Below are positions 1 through 11,431 of a stretch of DNA of 64,000 nucleotides, one piece after another (position 1 is the stretch's first letter; each line of letters opens with the position of its first letter). Made by a program: the position numbers and the translations under genes. This stretch comes from Calendula officinalis (taxonomy: Eukaryota; Streptophyta; Magnoliopsida; Asterales; Asteraceae): positions 13,664,474-13,728,473 of the forward strand of contig OY970833.1 of NCBI GenBank assembly GCA_963853835.1, read 5' to 3'. The notes beneath the pieces are model-generated. The model worked only from the letters and a program-made list of their open reading frames with translations, did not search any database and was not told the DNA's origin.

Positions 1-176
1 CAGTAGGAAGCGAGAGGTCGACGTGACATGCTGTACGTTTGATGTGGAAACTTTTCTCAGAAAAAAAATAAAAATATTTGACTCTTTTCTCGTTTTAAAA
101 ACTCGATACTCAAACTTGAGTTTGAATTCGCCCCTTGCGAACCCAAATCCCTCAAGTCAGTGCTCTGATACCAACT
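1..176 (-). mobile_element. Internal leader of a Ty3/gypsy-like LTR retrotransposon (partial)
   Basis: This is the untranslated leader next to the 5' LTR of a minus-strand element. The primer binding site abuts the LTR at 162-173, so the internal region must continue leftward off the window. No gag or pol coding sequence is visible in these 176 bases. The element is assigned to Ty3/gypsy only because long LTRs opening with TGTAACACCC are common in that superfamily in plants; no polymerase domain is in view to prove it. Confidence 0.7.
162..173 (-). other. Primer binding site, initiator tRNA-Met type
   Basis: Read on the minus strand this is TGGTATCAGAGC, the classic plant retrotransposon primer binding site complementary to the 3' end of initiator tRNA-Met. 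It lies three bases from the LTR end. It fixes the orientation (minus) and identifies the adjacent LTR as the 5' LTR. Confidence 0.9.
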
Positions 177-632
177 TGTAACACCCTAAAATTTACAAGA
201 TTTTTAAAATTTTTGAAAACAAAATTATAATCAAAAGGTCCCATAAATAAATCTCAGATATTAATATTTAACATTTAATACGTATTTATTGCGGAAATAG
301 TTAAAATAAAGTAAAGTGTTTTAAAATATTAAATGATGTCCACATCAGTAATGAAAAGATACAGCGGTCAACCGTCCACCTTCTCCTTTCCTTTGCTGGT
401 ACCTGAAACAATGTGGGGGAAAGTTTGGGTCAGCTGGGAAACTGAGTGAATAATCTCAAAATGTAAACAATTATAACATACAACACATGAGGGCACATCG
501 GTGTACTCCTAATCAGAATCTACTCGGTTAATTACTTAGATTTATTTCTCGGATTTTATTTACTCAGATTTTAATTTATATAGCGCGCTTGTGTGATTTG
601 GGATGAGAGTTCAACCTCGCCCCTCCTCACAC

Positions 633-748
633 CTCAGATAGGCGTAAGCCAAAACTCAGACGGGAGTGATCCCAAAACTCAGACGGGAATAATCCCAAAA
701 ACTCAGACGGGAGGTGATCCCAAGATAGGCATATAGCCAAAAACTCGG
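633..748. repeat. 22-24 bp tandem repeat inside LTR
   Basis: There are about four to five imperfect units of the form CTCAGACGGGAGTGATCCCAAAA, alternating with a variant carrying ATAGGC...AGCC. Each unit holds a short dyad (GGGA...TCCC, or GGC...GCC). It lies in the LTR and may be a regulatory repeat; no function is shown. Confidence 0.75.
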
Positions 749-893
749 ATGTGTGTTATTATGTTTTATTATCTCTTTAACATAATTATCTCAGATTGCC
801 CTAGCAAGTAGTAGCACAGAATGACCCTGTGCCGAGCTCGGTTACCCAGGCACAATGTCTCAGATCATGAATAAATAAACAGATGCTCAGATA

Positions 894-959
894 CTCAGAT
901 AACAGGTCAAACTCAGATAACAGATCAAACTCAGATAACAGCTCAAACTCAGATAACAA
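894..959. repeat. 18-bp tandem repeat inside LTR (3.7 units)
   Basis: The unit CTCAGATAACAGGTCAAA is repeated at 894, 912 and 930 with a partial fourth at 948. Because 18 is divisible by three, it makes a repetitive SDNRSN-like open frame that should not be taken for a gene. Confidence 0.85.
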
Positions 960-1859
960 TTATGGTGTAAGAAATGTAACACATAAGTCATGCATGTACA
1001 ACGTTAAAACTGAATACACGGTGAGAATACTCACCTTAGCTTTGCTAGTTTCCAAACATCCACGCAACAGCCAAAATTCAGAACCGAGACACTCCCTGAC
1101 CTATATCACATTTACAATAAAACCCTAGTCAAAAGCTGACCTCAAAATACCAACAAAATCAGAATCTGCCCGACCCGCGACCACTTATCGTAACGGTTAT
1201 AACTCTCAAACCGTTATTCGGAAAGATCCCAAATTTTAACAGCAACTAAAAGACACCTAACGCTACAAATTGTCTTCACGAAGTTCGGCTCGGTTCTGCC
1301 CCGAAGGGTCCCGGAACAGGCCTGCAACAGAGTTGTTCGATACTGAATTTCAGCACTGCAGCCTCTCGCAAAGCTGCCCGTAACTCACAAACAATAAATG
1401 CTTTTGACGAGCGGTTTGCGGCCATGGATAGCTAACTCAGAGAACAAGGTTACATCGCGACAAAAATTCACAAACGTATTTTAGGCTGTTAGAAACAGAC
1501 TCGAACATGACCCATCAATACTGCCAGAAAAAGTATTTTACTTTTAAACTCATTTCAGCGAACCCAACCCGAACCATGAAAAAATGTAATCTAAATAGAA
1601 ACATAACACAACTTAACGAAAAGGGAAAGAAATCAAGGACTACCGAAACTAGGCTTGCTCCCGAAATCACCGACTCGATCAATATTATCGTACTCCTCAA
1701 GACTTCCGTTTTCCCTTGGCTGCCATCGAACATCATCATCAACAAAACCCTCATCAGGAACGCAGATTAGTAAACCATGGTAAGAGAAACGAGAGGAGTG
1801 ATCGAATGAAATCAAAAGGTGGAAATCCTACCGAATTGATTAAGGTTCTGCGTGGCTAG

Positions 1860-2290
1860 ATGGCTTGATTAATCTGTTTATTGCTTCCCCCGATCTCTCT
1901 CTTGGTTGCTGCTAGATTCCCGCAACCCAACACCAAATATAATACGGAATCGATCAGAAGACAACAAGGAAAAATCACAGAAAGGGTATCTTGGATTAAA
2001 ACGAAAAAGAGTATAACTTACCACTCGAAATCTCTGCTCGCTTCTATTCCCGTCGATGATCAGAAGGAAGAATCGGGGAGATGCCTGCACTAGACCGAAA
2101 AGATTACAGCTTGCGGCTGTGAGATCGATGCACGACGGGGAATGAAGAAGAGGAGCGTTCTCAATTGATAATAGAAACGGCTGGAGTATTGATTAACGAC
2201 TGAGGGGAATTAAGCCCTTTTTGGGGTGTTTACACCGATCAGGAATTGGGAACAGAAGGAAGGTTGGGCTTCGGCCCTTCTTTCACAAAT
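1860..2290 (-). promoter_or_regulatory. Promoter/leader-like stretch in the LTR
   Basis: On the minus strand this stretch resembles a plant gene promoter and first exon. GGGCC/GCCCAA motifs (around 2268-2290, site-II-like TGGGCY) are followed by a pyrimidine-rich CTCTTCTTCATTCCCC segment and a good splice-donor-like GTGGTAAGT near 2018-2026. This would suit LTR transcription running leftward. It is motif resemblance only; I found no convincing TATA box at the expected distance. Confidence 0.3.
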
Positions 2291-2652
2291 TGAAGCCCAA
2301 GATTTTAACTATGCCAACCCAACATATAAGACCTTATGAAAAGAATGTTATCTCGGCCCGCAATCAAAGGAAACACAAGCCCGAAATGATTACACACTAT
2401 CGAACTCATTAAGCCTCGGCCCTTGGCCTAACGACCAGGCTACGGCTCACTCGCACGCAAATAAACAAGAACCCGACACTCAATAAATTCTCGGAAGAAG
2501 AGATGACTCGTCAATCAAATAATTCAATCATTATTTTTCCTATACGCCCAATTAATTACAAATCACGCCAGTTAATATAGAATTAATTAACTCAAAATTT
2601 TATATATACTAAAAATATAAAATTTACTACAAGAAAAATTTAGGGCGTTACA

Positions 2653-3915
2653 TGTAGTATCAAAATGCGTTTCTTGTTTATGTGGAAAAGATGACGATGC
2701 TCTAGGTAAGTAGAATCCAAACCTATTTGGATTCTTGAGTGCTACATTTGTATATAGAACTATCCTTTGAATTAGGATCATGCATATTAATTTTAAATAT
2801 GCTATTACAAGGAATAGCTATAAAAACATGTTATTTTTCATAAAACAAAATATCATAATCCATAATATTTAACAAACGATAAAGCTAAAAAATGCATAAT
2901 TGACACTTGATCAAAACAATAATTAACGCATTAGGAAGGATTAGATCACAGCTTCCATTCTTTTAGCTGTCTACTTCACTTTCAATCTTGCATATTTGTG
3001 TAAATGTGAGTTCCACAACTAGTGTCATACACTCAAGATTTATCACGAAAAGTATAGAGTTTTATAATGAAGATACCTAATGTGCTAGCTAGAACACATT
3101 TGTCCTTCATCAACTCTGCCAAGTTGGCTGGACAATTCCTCCTTCAATGGCCAGTTTCATCGCAATGATGGCAAGAAATATCCTTTGCAGGGTGCTCCTT
3201 TTTAGCAGGTGGGGGAATCGTAGGTTTGGAAAAGTAAACTAGCTTATCCTTATCTAGACTCTTGCCTTGTGCTTGCGGTTTACCTTCGCTGATTGCTAGA
3301 AAAGTATTGGGTAACCCTTGCTCAACCAGTATTACCATAGCATGTTATCAACGATTGTCTTCCCCATGCTATGTACTTTTAAAACACTTTTCATACTGGT
3401 CATAGTCCTTGGATGGTGAGGTAAGAATCAAGCTCATTTCAAGAACTTGTGGTAAGGGGTAACCAAGACGTTCCATTTGATCAAGATAGCATTTCATATT
3501 CAAGATGTAAGTGCTAACTGATTGGCCGTCCTCCTGATTGCAAGCGTGGAATGCTTTAACTGTTTTGAACAGTTCAAGTTCTGCTTTTTGTTGAAATATC
3601 ATTTTCAACTCGCTTATCATGTCATATGCTGTGAGTTCCTCGAAGTTCTTTCGAATCTCGGGGTTCATGCTCACAAGCATAGGAGTAGCGACTTCTTGAT
3701 GTTCGTTAAATGTTTCGGTAAAGGCTTGACGAACAGCTGCAGAATCATTGACAGGAGGTGCCTCAGGTAAGGCCTCTTATAGGTGTATCAACTTTCCCAT
3801 CTCTAAGGACAATCCTTAAAGTTCGATATCAGTCGATAAAGTTGATATTAGTCAGTTTCAATTTTCAAGAACTGATTTTAGAGTGGAGATACTTAGGTTT
3901 TGATGTTGTTGTTAT
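2653..3915 (-). pseudogene. Ty1/copia gag-pol pseudogene (gag, zinc knuckle, protease, GAG-pre-integrase)
   Basis: Order on the minus strand: (a) about 3915-3780, gag N-terminus with the family signature NFIDxYRTLRIVLR; (b) about 3775-3340, gag core with LDQMERLGYPLP, typical of copia gag (UBN2/Retrotran_gag type), in a shifted frame; (c) about 3175-3130, a CCHC zinc knuckle, C-HH-C-DETGH-x-RRN-C; (d) about 3045-2990, the aspartic protease motif VYDTSCGTHIC, where DTGCG is usual; (e) about 2710-2653, residues resembling the HxRLGHINKKRI signature of GAG-pre-integrase. It is dead: there are frameshifts near 3780, between gag segments and before (e), and stops inside conserved motifs. Three of the stops sit at expected tryptophan positions (knuckle, gag N-terminus, before the protease motif) as TGA. 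Its left end is cut by the LTR at 2652. Lineage within copia is not resolved. Confidence 0.85.
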
Positions 3916-5625
3916 CTGTATAACACACAAAGTTCAAAAAATAGTATTTTCAATAATAATTTCTTTTAAAAAATTAACTACCCAATTAATTTAATTAAAA
4001 GCTAAGATCCTCATTGACTTCTATCATCACATCCGTTGATCTGCTAGCAATAATAGATCCAATAGGTAGGTGACGATCAACAATTGCATTACAAGTGCAA
4101 CTCTTAGAGTTATGGGACTTCATGGCACCTAGTGAACAAGCATCTAGGGTCAAGTGGCATGTTTGTCGCATCTTCGCCTCGTGTCAAGGTCTCACCGTTA
4201 ACTCGATTAAGTCATCCAATGTGAAATCATGTCAAAAGAGATCTAGGTCTCACGCGTAGAGAATAATGACCTCGGATCTAAATTCAAACCACGTCTCACG
4301 TGAATTCAAAAATAGAAGCAAGTGATTTCAACCGATTGGACGGCGTGACTTAAATTTTAGGTATGGAAAATTTTTAGATAAAATTTTATTAAGATATGAA
4401 TGAATCATGTACTTCATTCATACCGCTTCATAAGTCGATTAATAAACGGTAAAAACATGTAACGATTATTAAGGTGTAAGTTCAAATCGTATTTAAACTT
4501 TGTTTAATCTCAAATACAAGTTTAGATTAAAAATTAATCATTAATGATTAACAAGTAATCATAGATGATAAAAAGTTTGGATGTTTAATGTTTGTGTCTA
4601 AAACCGTATTTTAATTGTTTTATTACTTGTATCTAATAGAAATGAAAACAACCACAAACATAAATAAAACATACAACAATTTTTGTGCAAACCTCGACCG
4701 ATGAAATCCTATGTTCGGTCACGTGAGTCATCACGACGGACCGAAGGGTCAAACTAGGAGACGGGCCAACATGAACCCAAACGGGCCTACATAAACGCAA
4801 TAGGCTCCCACTTGCCCCACGACATTCATGGGCAAGTAGAAACCTTCATTTTGTGAAAAAATTCAATCTGCCAGAAAATTCAGTCTGACTTCAAGGCCCG
4901 AAAAGTCACTGAAGAAATCTTCGGTGGTCTTCCCCGCCTTCTGTAAAGTTGTAGGTCTCTGAGTTATGGAAATTTTGGCGGTGGTTTCAGGTCAAACGGA
5001 ATAGCCAATCTCCGGGAAAGTCTGTTTTCGTGCAGCTGCGCAGGAGGTGCCGAAAATTGTTGTGTTGTCCTCATATTTTCTTCACCTTTGGTCAACAAAT
5101 TACAAAGTACAAAGAAACAAAATACAACTATTCTAATTACTTTTACAATGAAATTTGCCCCAAAACATGGCACCAAAAATAAAAGAAAAAAATGAAACAA
5201 ATTACAACAATTTAAGCCAAAAACACGGCTTTTCCCAAAACAACCAAACACAATCACAAACGGTCTAGGTTTTCATCGGTTTGCACAAACAAGCAACAAT
5301 TAACAAGGCTTTGCATTGGGATATGGCACAAATACATGTTTTGCCATATAAAATATTAATAATTAAAATAAAAATCCAAGCCAAATAAAATAAAAAATTC
5401 AATAAACAAGATTAATTTTTTATTTTAGTTTTTGTAACAAGTAGCAATTAGGGTTCCAAAAAATCAAATTTTTAACCCTATATTTTAAATAAATAAAAAA
5501 TTCAAAAAGTTAAAGACAAAGAACCCTAGGGTTCTTTGCCGATCGGCGTAACCATTAGGCCAAAAAATACGAATTTTTTGCTACTTTTTACAAAGAACTT
5601 GCTAATTAAATCATCAATATGATGA
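3916..5625 (-). other. Long untranslated leader of the copia element
   Basis: About 1.7 kb lies between the PBS and the gag remnant with no recognisable domain. It is AT-rich with scattered short open frames. The longest, 4964-5257 minus (97 codons), has a hydrophobic N-terminal half and matches no family I know. Leaders of this size are known for some plant copia lineages (BARE/Angela type), which fits but does not prove lineage. A later insertion or an unrelated fragment within the stretch cannot be excluded. Confidence 0.55.
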
Positions 5626-5637
5626 CTCGTGATACCA
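5626..5637 (-). other. Primer binding site of the copia element (variant)
   Basis: The minus strand reads TGGTATCACGAG. The first eight bases match the initiator tRNA-Met PBS (TGGTATCAGAGC) and the rest differ by a shift. It is one base from the LTR end, the position expected of a PBS. Confidence 0.7.
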
Positions 5638-5638
5638 C

Positions 5639-6397
5639 TGTTAGTGATTTACGGTTTAATCAAGTAAAACGCAGCGGAAATAATTACAAATAAATCACTA
5701 ATAACGGATCTACATATTGACAATCTAATTAATCAATAATAAATCAAAGAGTTAGGATGAAAATCATACCTTTGAAGCCTTTGATTACACCAATGAATGA
5801 GGTTGAAGAACTCCAAGAGTTCAAAGTAGAATTCCTCTAATGGTATCCACACTACACCATTTATGGAACACCAATTGGGATGCTAGTCCTTTGCTCAAGA
5901 ATCAAACTTTATGCCCACGTACACAACAACGAAATAAACAAAACAAGCATGGGTTTTGTCTCTTCTCTTGTACACGTCTAAACTTGATAAAGTAGGGAGA
6001 ATCTATATGATCTCCATATTCGTGCGTACGAACTCAAAAGAAAAGAAACAACTTCTTTTTCAATTTTGTGTCTACGGCAGTGAGGGGGCTAGAGGGAGGA
6101 TTAGAGTTTTTCTTTCTTGCTCCCTAAGCTAAGTATATATTTCCTAATTACAAGTTAGGAGATATGGCACTTAGCCCCTTGCATTTTGATTCTTTACGAT
6201 TACTCACTAATACGTTTTAACTTAACAATTAATTAAAACATAACTAGCCAAGTAATCATGGTTCATATAAATAATATAATTACCCTAATTATATTATATA
6301 TATTAAATGGTGTTTGGTGTATAAGTGTGTGACCCTTTAGGCTCACATACGTCTAGCCATATAACTATATGTTATGAACGTGAAGCATATTCCAACA
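5639..6397 (-). mobile_element. 5' LTR (759 bp) of the copia element
   Basis: The plus strand starts TGTTAGTGAT and ends TTCCAACA. Read on the minus strand the LTR opens TGTTGGAATATGC and closes ATCACTAACA, with TG...CA ends and a PBS one base inside. To its right the sequence is immediately mid-unit satellite A (CATTTTTCAAGTAATAGG), giving a precise insertion edge. The target-duplication candidate on this side is CATTT (6398-6402). Confidence 0.85.
6133..6142 (-). promoter_or_regulatory. Candidate TATA box of the copia LTR
   Basis: The minus strand reads AAATATATA here, followed about 30 bases further by a purine-rich stretch near 6105. This position inside the LTR is plausible for the U3/R border. 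The LTR is AT-rich, so chance matches are likely. Confidence 0.3.
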
Positions 6398-6523
6398 CAT
6401 TTTTCAAGTAATAGGTGTCCATAACACATACCCATGACCCTTGAACCATTATAACAACTAGATGTCCATTACTCATAACGATGTCCCTTGAACCATTATA
6501 ACTACTATCCATGACCAATAGTC

Positions 6524-7250
6524 AATAGTGATCCATTTTGCAAGTAATAGGCGTCCATAACCAATAACCATGGCTCTTGAACGATTATAACCACTAGCTA
6601 TGACAAATAGCCTATAGATGGCCATTTTACAAGTAATAGGTGTCCATAACCATGGCCCTTGAACCATTATGACCACTAGATGTCCATAACTCATATCGAT
6701 GGACCTTTAACCATTATAACTACTAGCCATGACCAATAGCCTATAGATATCTATTTTACAAGTAATAGGTGTCCATAACCCATAACCATGGCACTTGAAC
6801 CATTATAACCACTAGATGTCCATAACACATACCCATGGACATTGAATCATTATAACCACTAGCCTATAGATGGTCGTTTTACAAGTAATAGATGTCCATA
6901 ACACATACCCATGACCCTTGAACCATTATAACCACTAGATGCCCATAACGCATACCGATGGCCCTTGAACCATTATATCTACTAGCCATGACCTATAGCC
7001 TATACATATCCATTTAACAAGTAATAGGTGTCGATAACCGTAACCATGGCCCTTGAACCATTATAACCACTACATGTCCGTAACTCATACCGATGACCCT
7101 TGAACCATTATAACTACTAGCCATGACCTATAGCCTATAGATATCCATTTTACAAGTAATAGATGTCCATAACTCATAACCATGACCCTTGAACCATTAT
7201 AACCACTAGATGTCCATAACTCATACCGATTGCCCTTGAACCATTATAAT
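6524..7250. repeat. Satellite A segmental duplication, copy 1
   Basis: This block shares private variants with 8981-9708 at an offset of 2457-2458 bp. Examples are TAGTGATCCATTTTGCAAG, CTCTTGAACGATTAT, GGTCGTTTTAC and CCGATTGCCC. The block includes unusual short units, so it is a block copy and not generic similarity between units. Confidence 0.85.
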
Positions 7251-8980
7251 TACTAGCCATGAGCAATAGTCAATAGAGATCCATTTTACAAGTAATAGGT
7301 ATCCATAACTCATAACCATAGCTCATGAACCATTATAACCACTAGATGTCCATAACTCATACCGATGGCCCTTGAACCATTATAACTAGTATCTATGACC
7401 AATTGCTGATAGATATCCATTTTAAAAGTAATAGGTGTCCATTACCCATAACCATGGCTCCTTAACTCATATCGATGGCATTTGAACCATTATAACTACT
7501 AGCCATGACCAATGGCCTATACATATCCATGTTACAAGTAATAGGCGTCCATAACGAATAACCATGGCTTTTGAACCATTATAACCACTAGCTATGACCA
7601 ATAGCCTATAGATGGCCATTTTACAAGTAATAGGTGTCCATAACCCATAACCATGGCCCTTGAACCATTATAACCACTAGATGTCCATAACTCATAACGA
7701 TGGACCTTGAACCATTATAACTACTAGCCATGACCAATAGCCTATAGATATCCATTTTACAAGAAATATGTGTCCATAACTCATACCCATGACCCTTCAA
7801 CCATTATAACCAATAGATGCCCATAATTCATACCGATGGCCCTATAACCATTATAACCACTAGACATGACCAATAGCCTATAGATATCCATTTATAAGTA
7901 ATAGGTGTCCATTACCCATAACCATGGCTCTTGAACCATTATAACCACTAGATGTCCATAACTCATATCGATGGCCCTAGAACCGTTACAACTACTAGCC
8001 ATGACCAATAGCCTATAGATATCCATTTTACAAGTAATAGGTTTCCATAACCCATAACCATGCCCCTTGAACCATTATAACAACTAAATGTCCATAACTT
8101 ATAGTGATCACCCTTGAACCATTATAACTACTAGCCATGACCAATAGCCTATAGATATCCATTTTACATGTTATAGGTGTCCATAACCCATAACCATGGC
8201 CCTTGAACCATTATAACCACTAGATCCCCATAATTCATACCGATGGCCCTTGAATCATTTTAACTACTAGCCATGACCAATATCCTATAGATATCCATTT
8301 TACATGTAATATGTGTCCATAACCCATAACCATGGCCCTTGAACCATTATAACCACTAGATGTCCATACTCATACCGATGGCCCTTGAACCATTTTAACT
8401 ACTACCCATGACCAATAGCCTATAGATATCCATTTTACAAGTAATAGGGGTCCATAACTCATAACCATAGCCCTTGAACAATTATAACCACTAGATGTCC
8501 ATAACTCATACCGGTGACCCTTAAACAATTGTAACTACTAGCCATGACCAATAATTTATAGATATCAATTTTACAAGTAATAGGTGTCCATAACCCATAT
8601 CCATGGCCCTTGTCCCATTATAACCACTAGATGTCCATAACCCATGGCCCTTGAACCATTATAACCACCGGCCATGACCAATAGCATATTCATGGCCGTT
8701 TTACAAGTAATAGGTGTCCATAACACATACCCATGACCCTTGAACCAATATAACCATTAGGTGTCCATAATTCATGACGGTGGCCCTTGAACCGTTATAA
8801 CTACTAGCCACGACCTATAGCCTATACATATCCATGTTACAAGTAATAGGTGTCGATTACCCATAACCATGGCCCTTGACCCATTATAACCACTAGATGT
8901 CCATAACACGTGCCCATGGCCCTTGAACCATTATAACCACCAGCCATGACCAATAACCTATACATGGCCATTTTTCAAGT

Positions 8981-9708
8981 AATAGTGATCCATTTTGCAA
9001 GTAATAGGCGTCCATAACCAATAACCATGGCTCTTGAACGATTATAACCACTAGCTATGACAAATAGCCTATAGATGGCCATTTTACAAGTAATAGGTGT
9101 CCATAACCATGGCCCTTGAACCATTATGACCACTAGATGTCCATAACTCATATCGATGGACCTTTAACCATTATAACTACTAGCCATGACCAATAGCCTA
9201 TAGATATCCATTTTACAAGTAATAGGTGTCCATAACCCATAACCATGGCCCTTAAACCATTATAACCACTAGATGTCCATAACACATACCCATGTACATT
9301 GAATCACTATAACCACTAGCCTATAGATGGTCGTTTTACAAGTAATAGATGTCCATAGCACACACCCATGACCCTTGAACCACTATAACCACTAGATGCC
9401 CATAACGCATACCGATGGCCCTTGAACCATTATATCTACTAGCCATGACCTATAGCCTATACATATCCATTTTACAAGTAATAGGTGTCGATAACCCATA
9501 ACCATGGCCCTTGAACCATTATAACCACTACATGTCCGTAACTCATACCGATGACCCTTGAACCATTATAACTACTAGCCATCACCAATAGCCTATAGAT
9601 ATCCATTTTACAAGTAATAGGTGTCCATAACTCATAACCATGACCCTTGAACCATTATAACCACTAGATGTCCATAACTCATACCGATTGCCCTTGAACC
9701 ATTATAAT
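8981..9708. repeat. Satellite A segmental duplication, copy 2
   Basis: Partner of 6524-7250. To its left, 8969-8985 is identical to the 17 bases beside the copia LTR (6398-6414), but this copy lacks about 114 bp present in copy 1, apparently lost between two short AATAG repeats. Confidence 0.85.
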
Positions 9709-11431
9709 AACTAGCCATGACCAATAGACTATAGATATCCATTTTACAAGTAATAGGTGTCATTAACCCATAATCATGGCCCTTGAACTAATATAACCAC
9801 TAGATACCCATAACTCATACTGATGGCCCTTGAACCATTATAAGTACTAGGCATGACCAATAACCTATAGATATAAATTTTACAAGTAATAGGTGTCCAT
9901 AACCAATAACCAAGGCCCTTTACCCATTACAACCACTAGATATCCATAACCCATGCCCATGGCCTTGAACTATTATAACAACTAGCCATAGCCAATTGCC
10001 TATAGATGGCCGTTTTACAAGTAATAGGTGTCCATAGCACATACCCATGACCCTCGAACCTTAATAACCACCAGATGTCAATAACTTATACCGATGGCCA
10101 TGAACCATTATAACTACTTGCCATGACCAATAACCTATAGATATCAATTTTACAAGTAATAGGTGTCCATAACCCATAACCATGGCCATTTACCCATTAT
10201 AATCACTAGATATCCATAACCTATGCCCATGGCCCTTGAACCATTATAACCACCAGCCATGACCAATAGCCTACACATGGCCATTTTACAAGTAATAGGT
10301 GTCCATAACACATACCCATGACCATTGAACCATTATAACAACTAGATTTCCATAACTCATAACGATGGCCCTTGAACCGTTATGACTACTAGCCATGACC
10401 AATAGTCAATAGTGATCTATTTTACAAGTAATAGGTGTCCATAACCCATAACCATGGCTCATGAACCATTATAACCACTAGATGTCCATAACTCATACCG
10501 ATGACCCTTGAACCAATATAACTACTAGCCATGACCAATAGCCTATAGATATCCATTTTACAAGTAATAGGTGTCCATAACCCATACCAATGGCCCTTGA
10601 ACCATTATAACCACTAGATGTCCATAACCCATACCCATGTACCTTGAACCATTATAACCACTAGCCATGACTAATATCCTATAGATGGTCGTTTTACAAG
10701 TAATAGATGTCCATAACACATACCCATGACCCTTGAACCATTATAACTACTAGCCATGACCAATAGCCTATAGATATCCATATTACAAGTAATAGGTGTC
10801 GATAACCCATAACCATATCCCTTGAACCATTATAACCAATAGATGTCCATAACTCATACCGATGGCCCTTGAACCATTTTAACTACTAGCCATGACTAAT
10901 AGCCTATAGATATCTATTTTACAAGTAATAGGTATCCATAACCCATACCCATGACCCTTCAACCATTATAGCCTCTAGATGTCCATAACTCATACCAATG
11001 GCCCTTGAATCATTATAACTACTAGCCATGACAAATAGCCTATAGATATCCATTTTAAAAGTAATAGGTTTCCATTACCCATAACCATGGCTCTTGAACC
11101 ATTATAATCACTAGATGTCCATAACTCATATCGATGGAATTTAAACCATTATAACTACTAGCCATGACCAATACCTATAGATATCCATTTTACAAGTAAT
11201 AGGTGTCCATAACAATTAACCATCGCTCTCGAACCATTATAACCACAAGATGTCCATAACTCATAACGATGGCCCTTGAACCATTATAACTACTAGCCAT
11301 GACCAATAACCTATAGATATCAATTTTACAAGTAATAGGTGTCCATAACCCATAACCATGGCCCTTGACGCTTTATAACCACTAGATGTCCAAAACCCAT
11401 GCCCATGGCCCTTGAACCATTATAACCACCA

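Larger units (their letters stand above)
177..2652 (-). mobile_element. Complete 5' LTR (2476 bp), Ty3/gypsy-like retrotransposon
   Basis: The plus strand begins TGTAACACCCTAAAATTT and ends AAATTTAGGGCGTTACA, which are near-perfect inverted copies of each other with TG...CA ends, as expected of an LTR. The PBS abuts the left end. The right end cuts a copia GAG-pre-integrase region at 2652/2653, so this element is the younger, nested insertion. The 5-bp target duplication candidate on this side is TGTAG (2653-2657); its partner is off-window. The LTR holds two short tandem repeats rich in CTCAGA (633-748 and 894-959) and a promoter-like stretch (about 1860-2290). The open frames of 60-87 codons inside it match no protein I recognise and I treat them as chance. 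The gypsy assignment is by LTR style only. Confidence 0.85.
2653..6397 (-). mobile_element. Decayed Ty1/copia retrotransposon, 5' part
   Basis: A minus-strand element read right to left: LTR (5639-6397), PBS (5626-5637), leader of about 1.7 kb, gag, protease and the start of the integrase region, then interruption at 2653 by the gypsy-like LTR. The domain order gag-protease-(GAG-pre-integrase) is normal for Ty1/copia. The remainder of pol and the 3' LTR should lie beyond the nested element, off the left edge. Its right end sits directly against satellite A, so it was inserted into that array. Confidence 0.85.
6398..11431. repeat. Satellite A: 136-bp tandem array (~37 units)
   Basis: The anchor CAAGTAATAGG recurs at a typical spacing of 135-137 bp (for example 6882, 7018, 7153, 7289). 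One unit has two 48-bp halves that are diverged copies of each other, each running TGTCCATAAC...CTTGAACCATTATAAC, plus a tail of about 40 bp (CATGACCAATAGCCTATAG...TTTTACAAGTAATAGG). Some units lack one half and are 88-89 bp (6541 to 6630). All units are in one orientation. There is no coding sequence. The array is cut on the left by the copia LTR and ends abruptly at satellite B. Confidence 0.97.

Noticed and set aside
181..192. CCCTAAA telomere-like heptamer at the LTR end
   Set aside because: A single copy that forms part of the LTR terminal inverted sequence; no tandem telomeric repeats.
883..1128. 81-codon plus-strand frame rich in S, D and N
   Set aside because: It is a translation of the 18-bp tandem repeat inside the LTR, with no family similarity.
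1878..2093. Overlapping 70-codon frames on both strands
   Set aside because: They lie in the promoter/leader-like part of the LTR, on opposite strands over the same bases, with no recognisable protein.
2653..2657. Target-site duplication for the gypsy-like element (TGTAG)
   Set aside because: Only one side is in the window, so it is noted as a candidate and not claimed.
4964..5257. 97-codon minus-strand frame with a hydrophobic N-terminal half
   Set aside because: It sits in the copia leader, has no family I recognise, and is followed by unrelated sequence; low-complexity AT-rich DNA readily gives hydrophobic residues.
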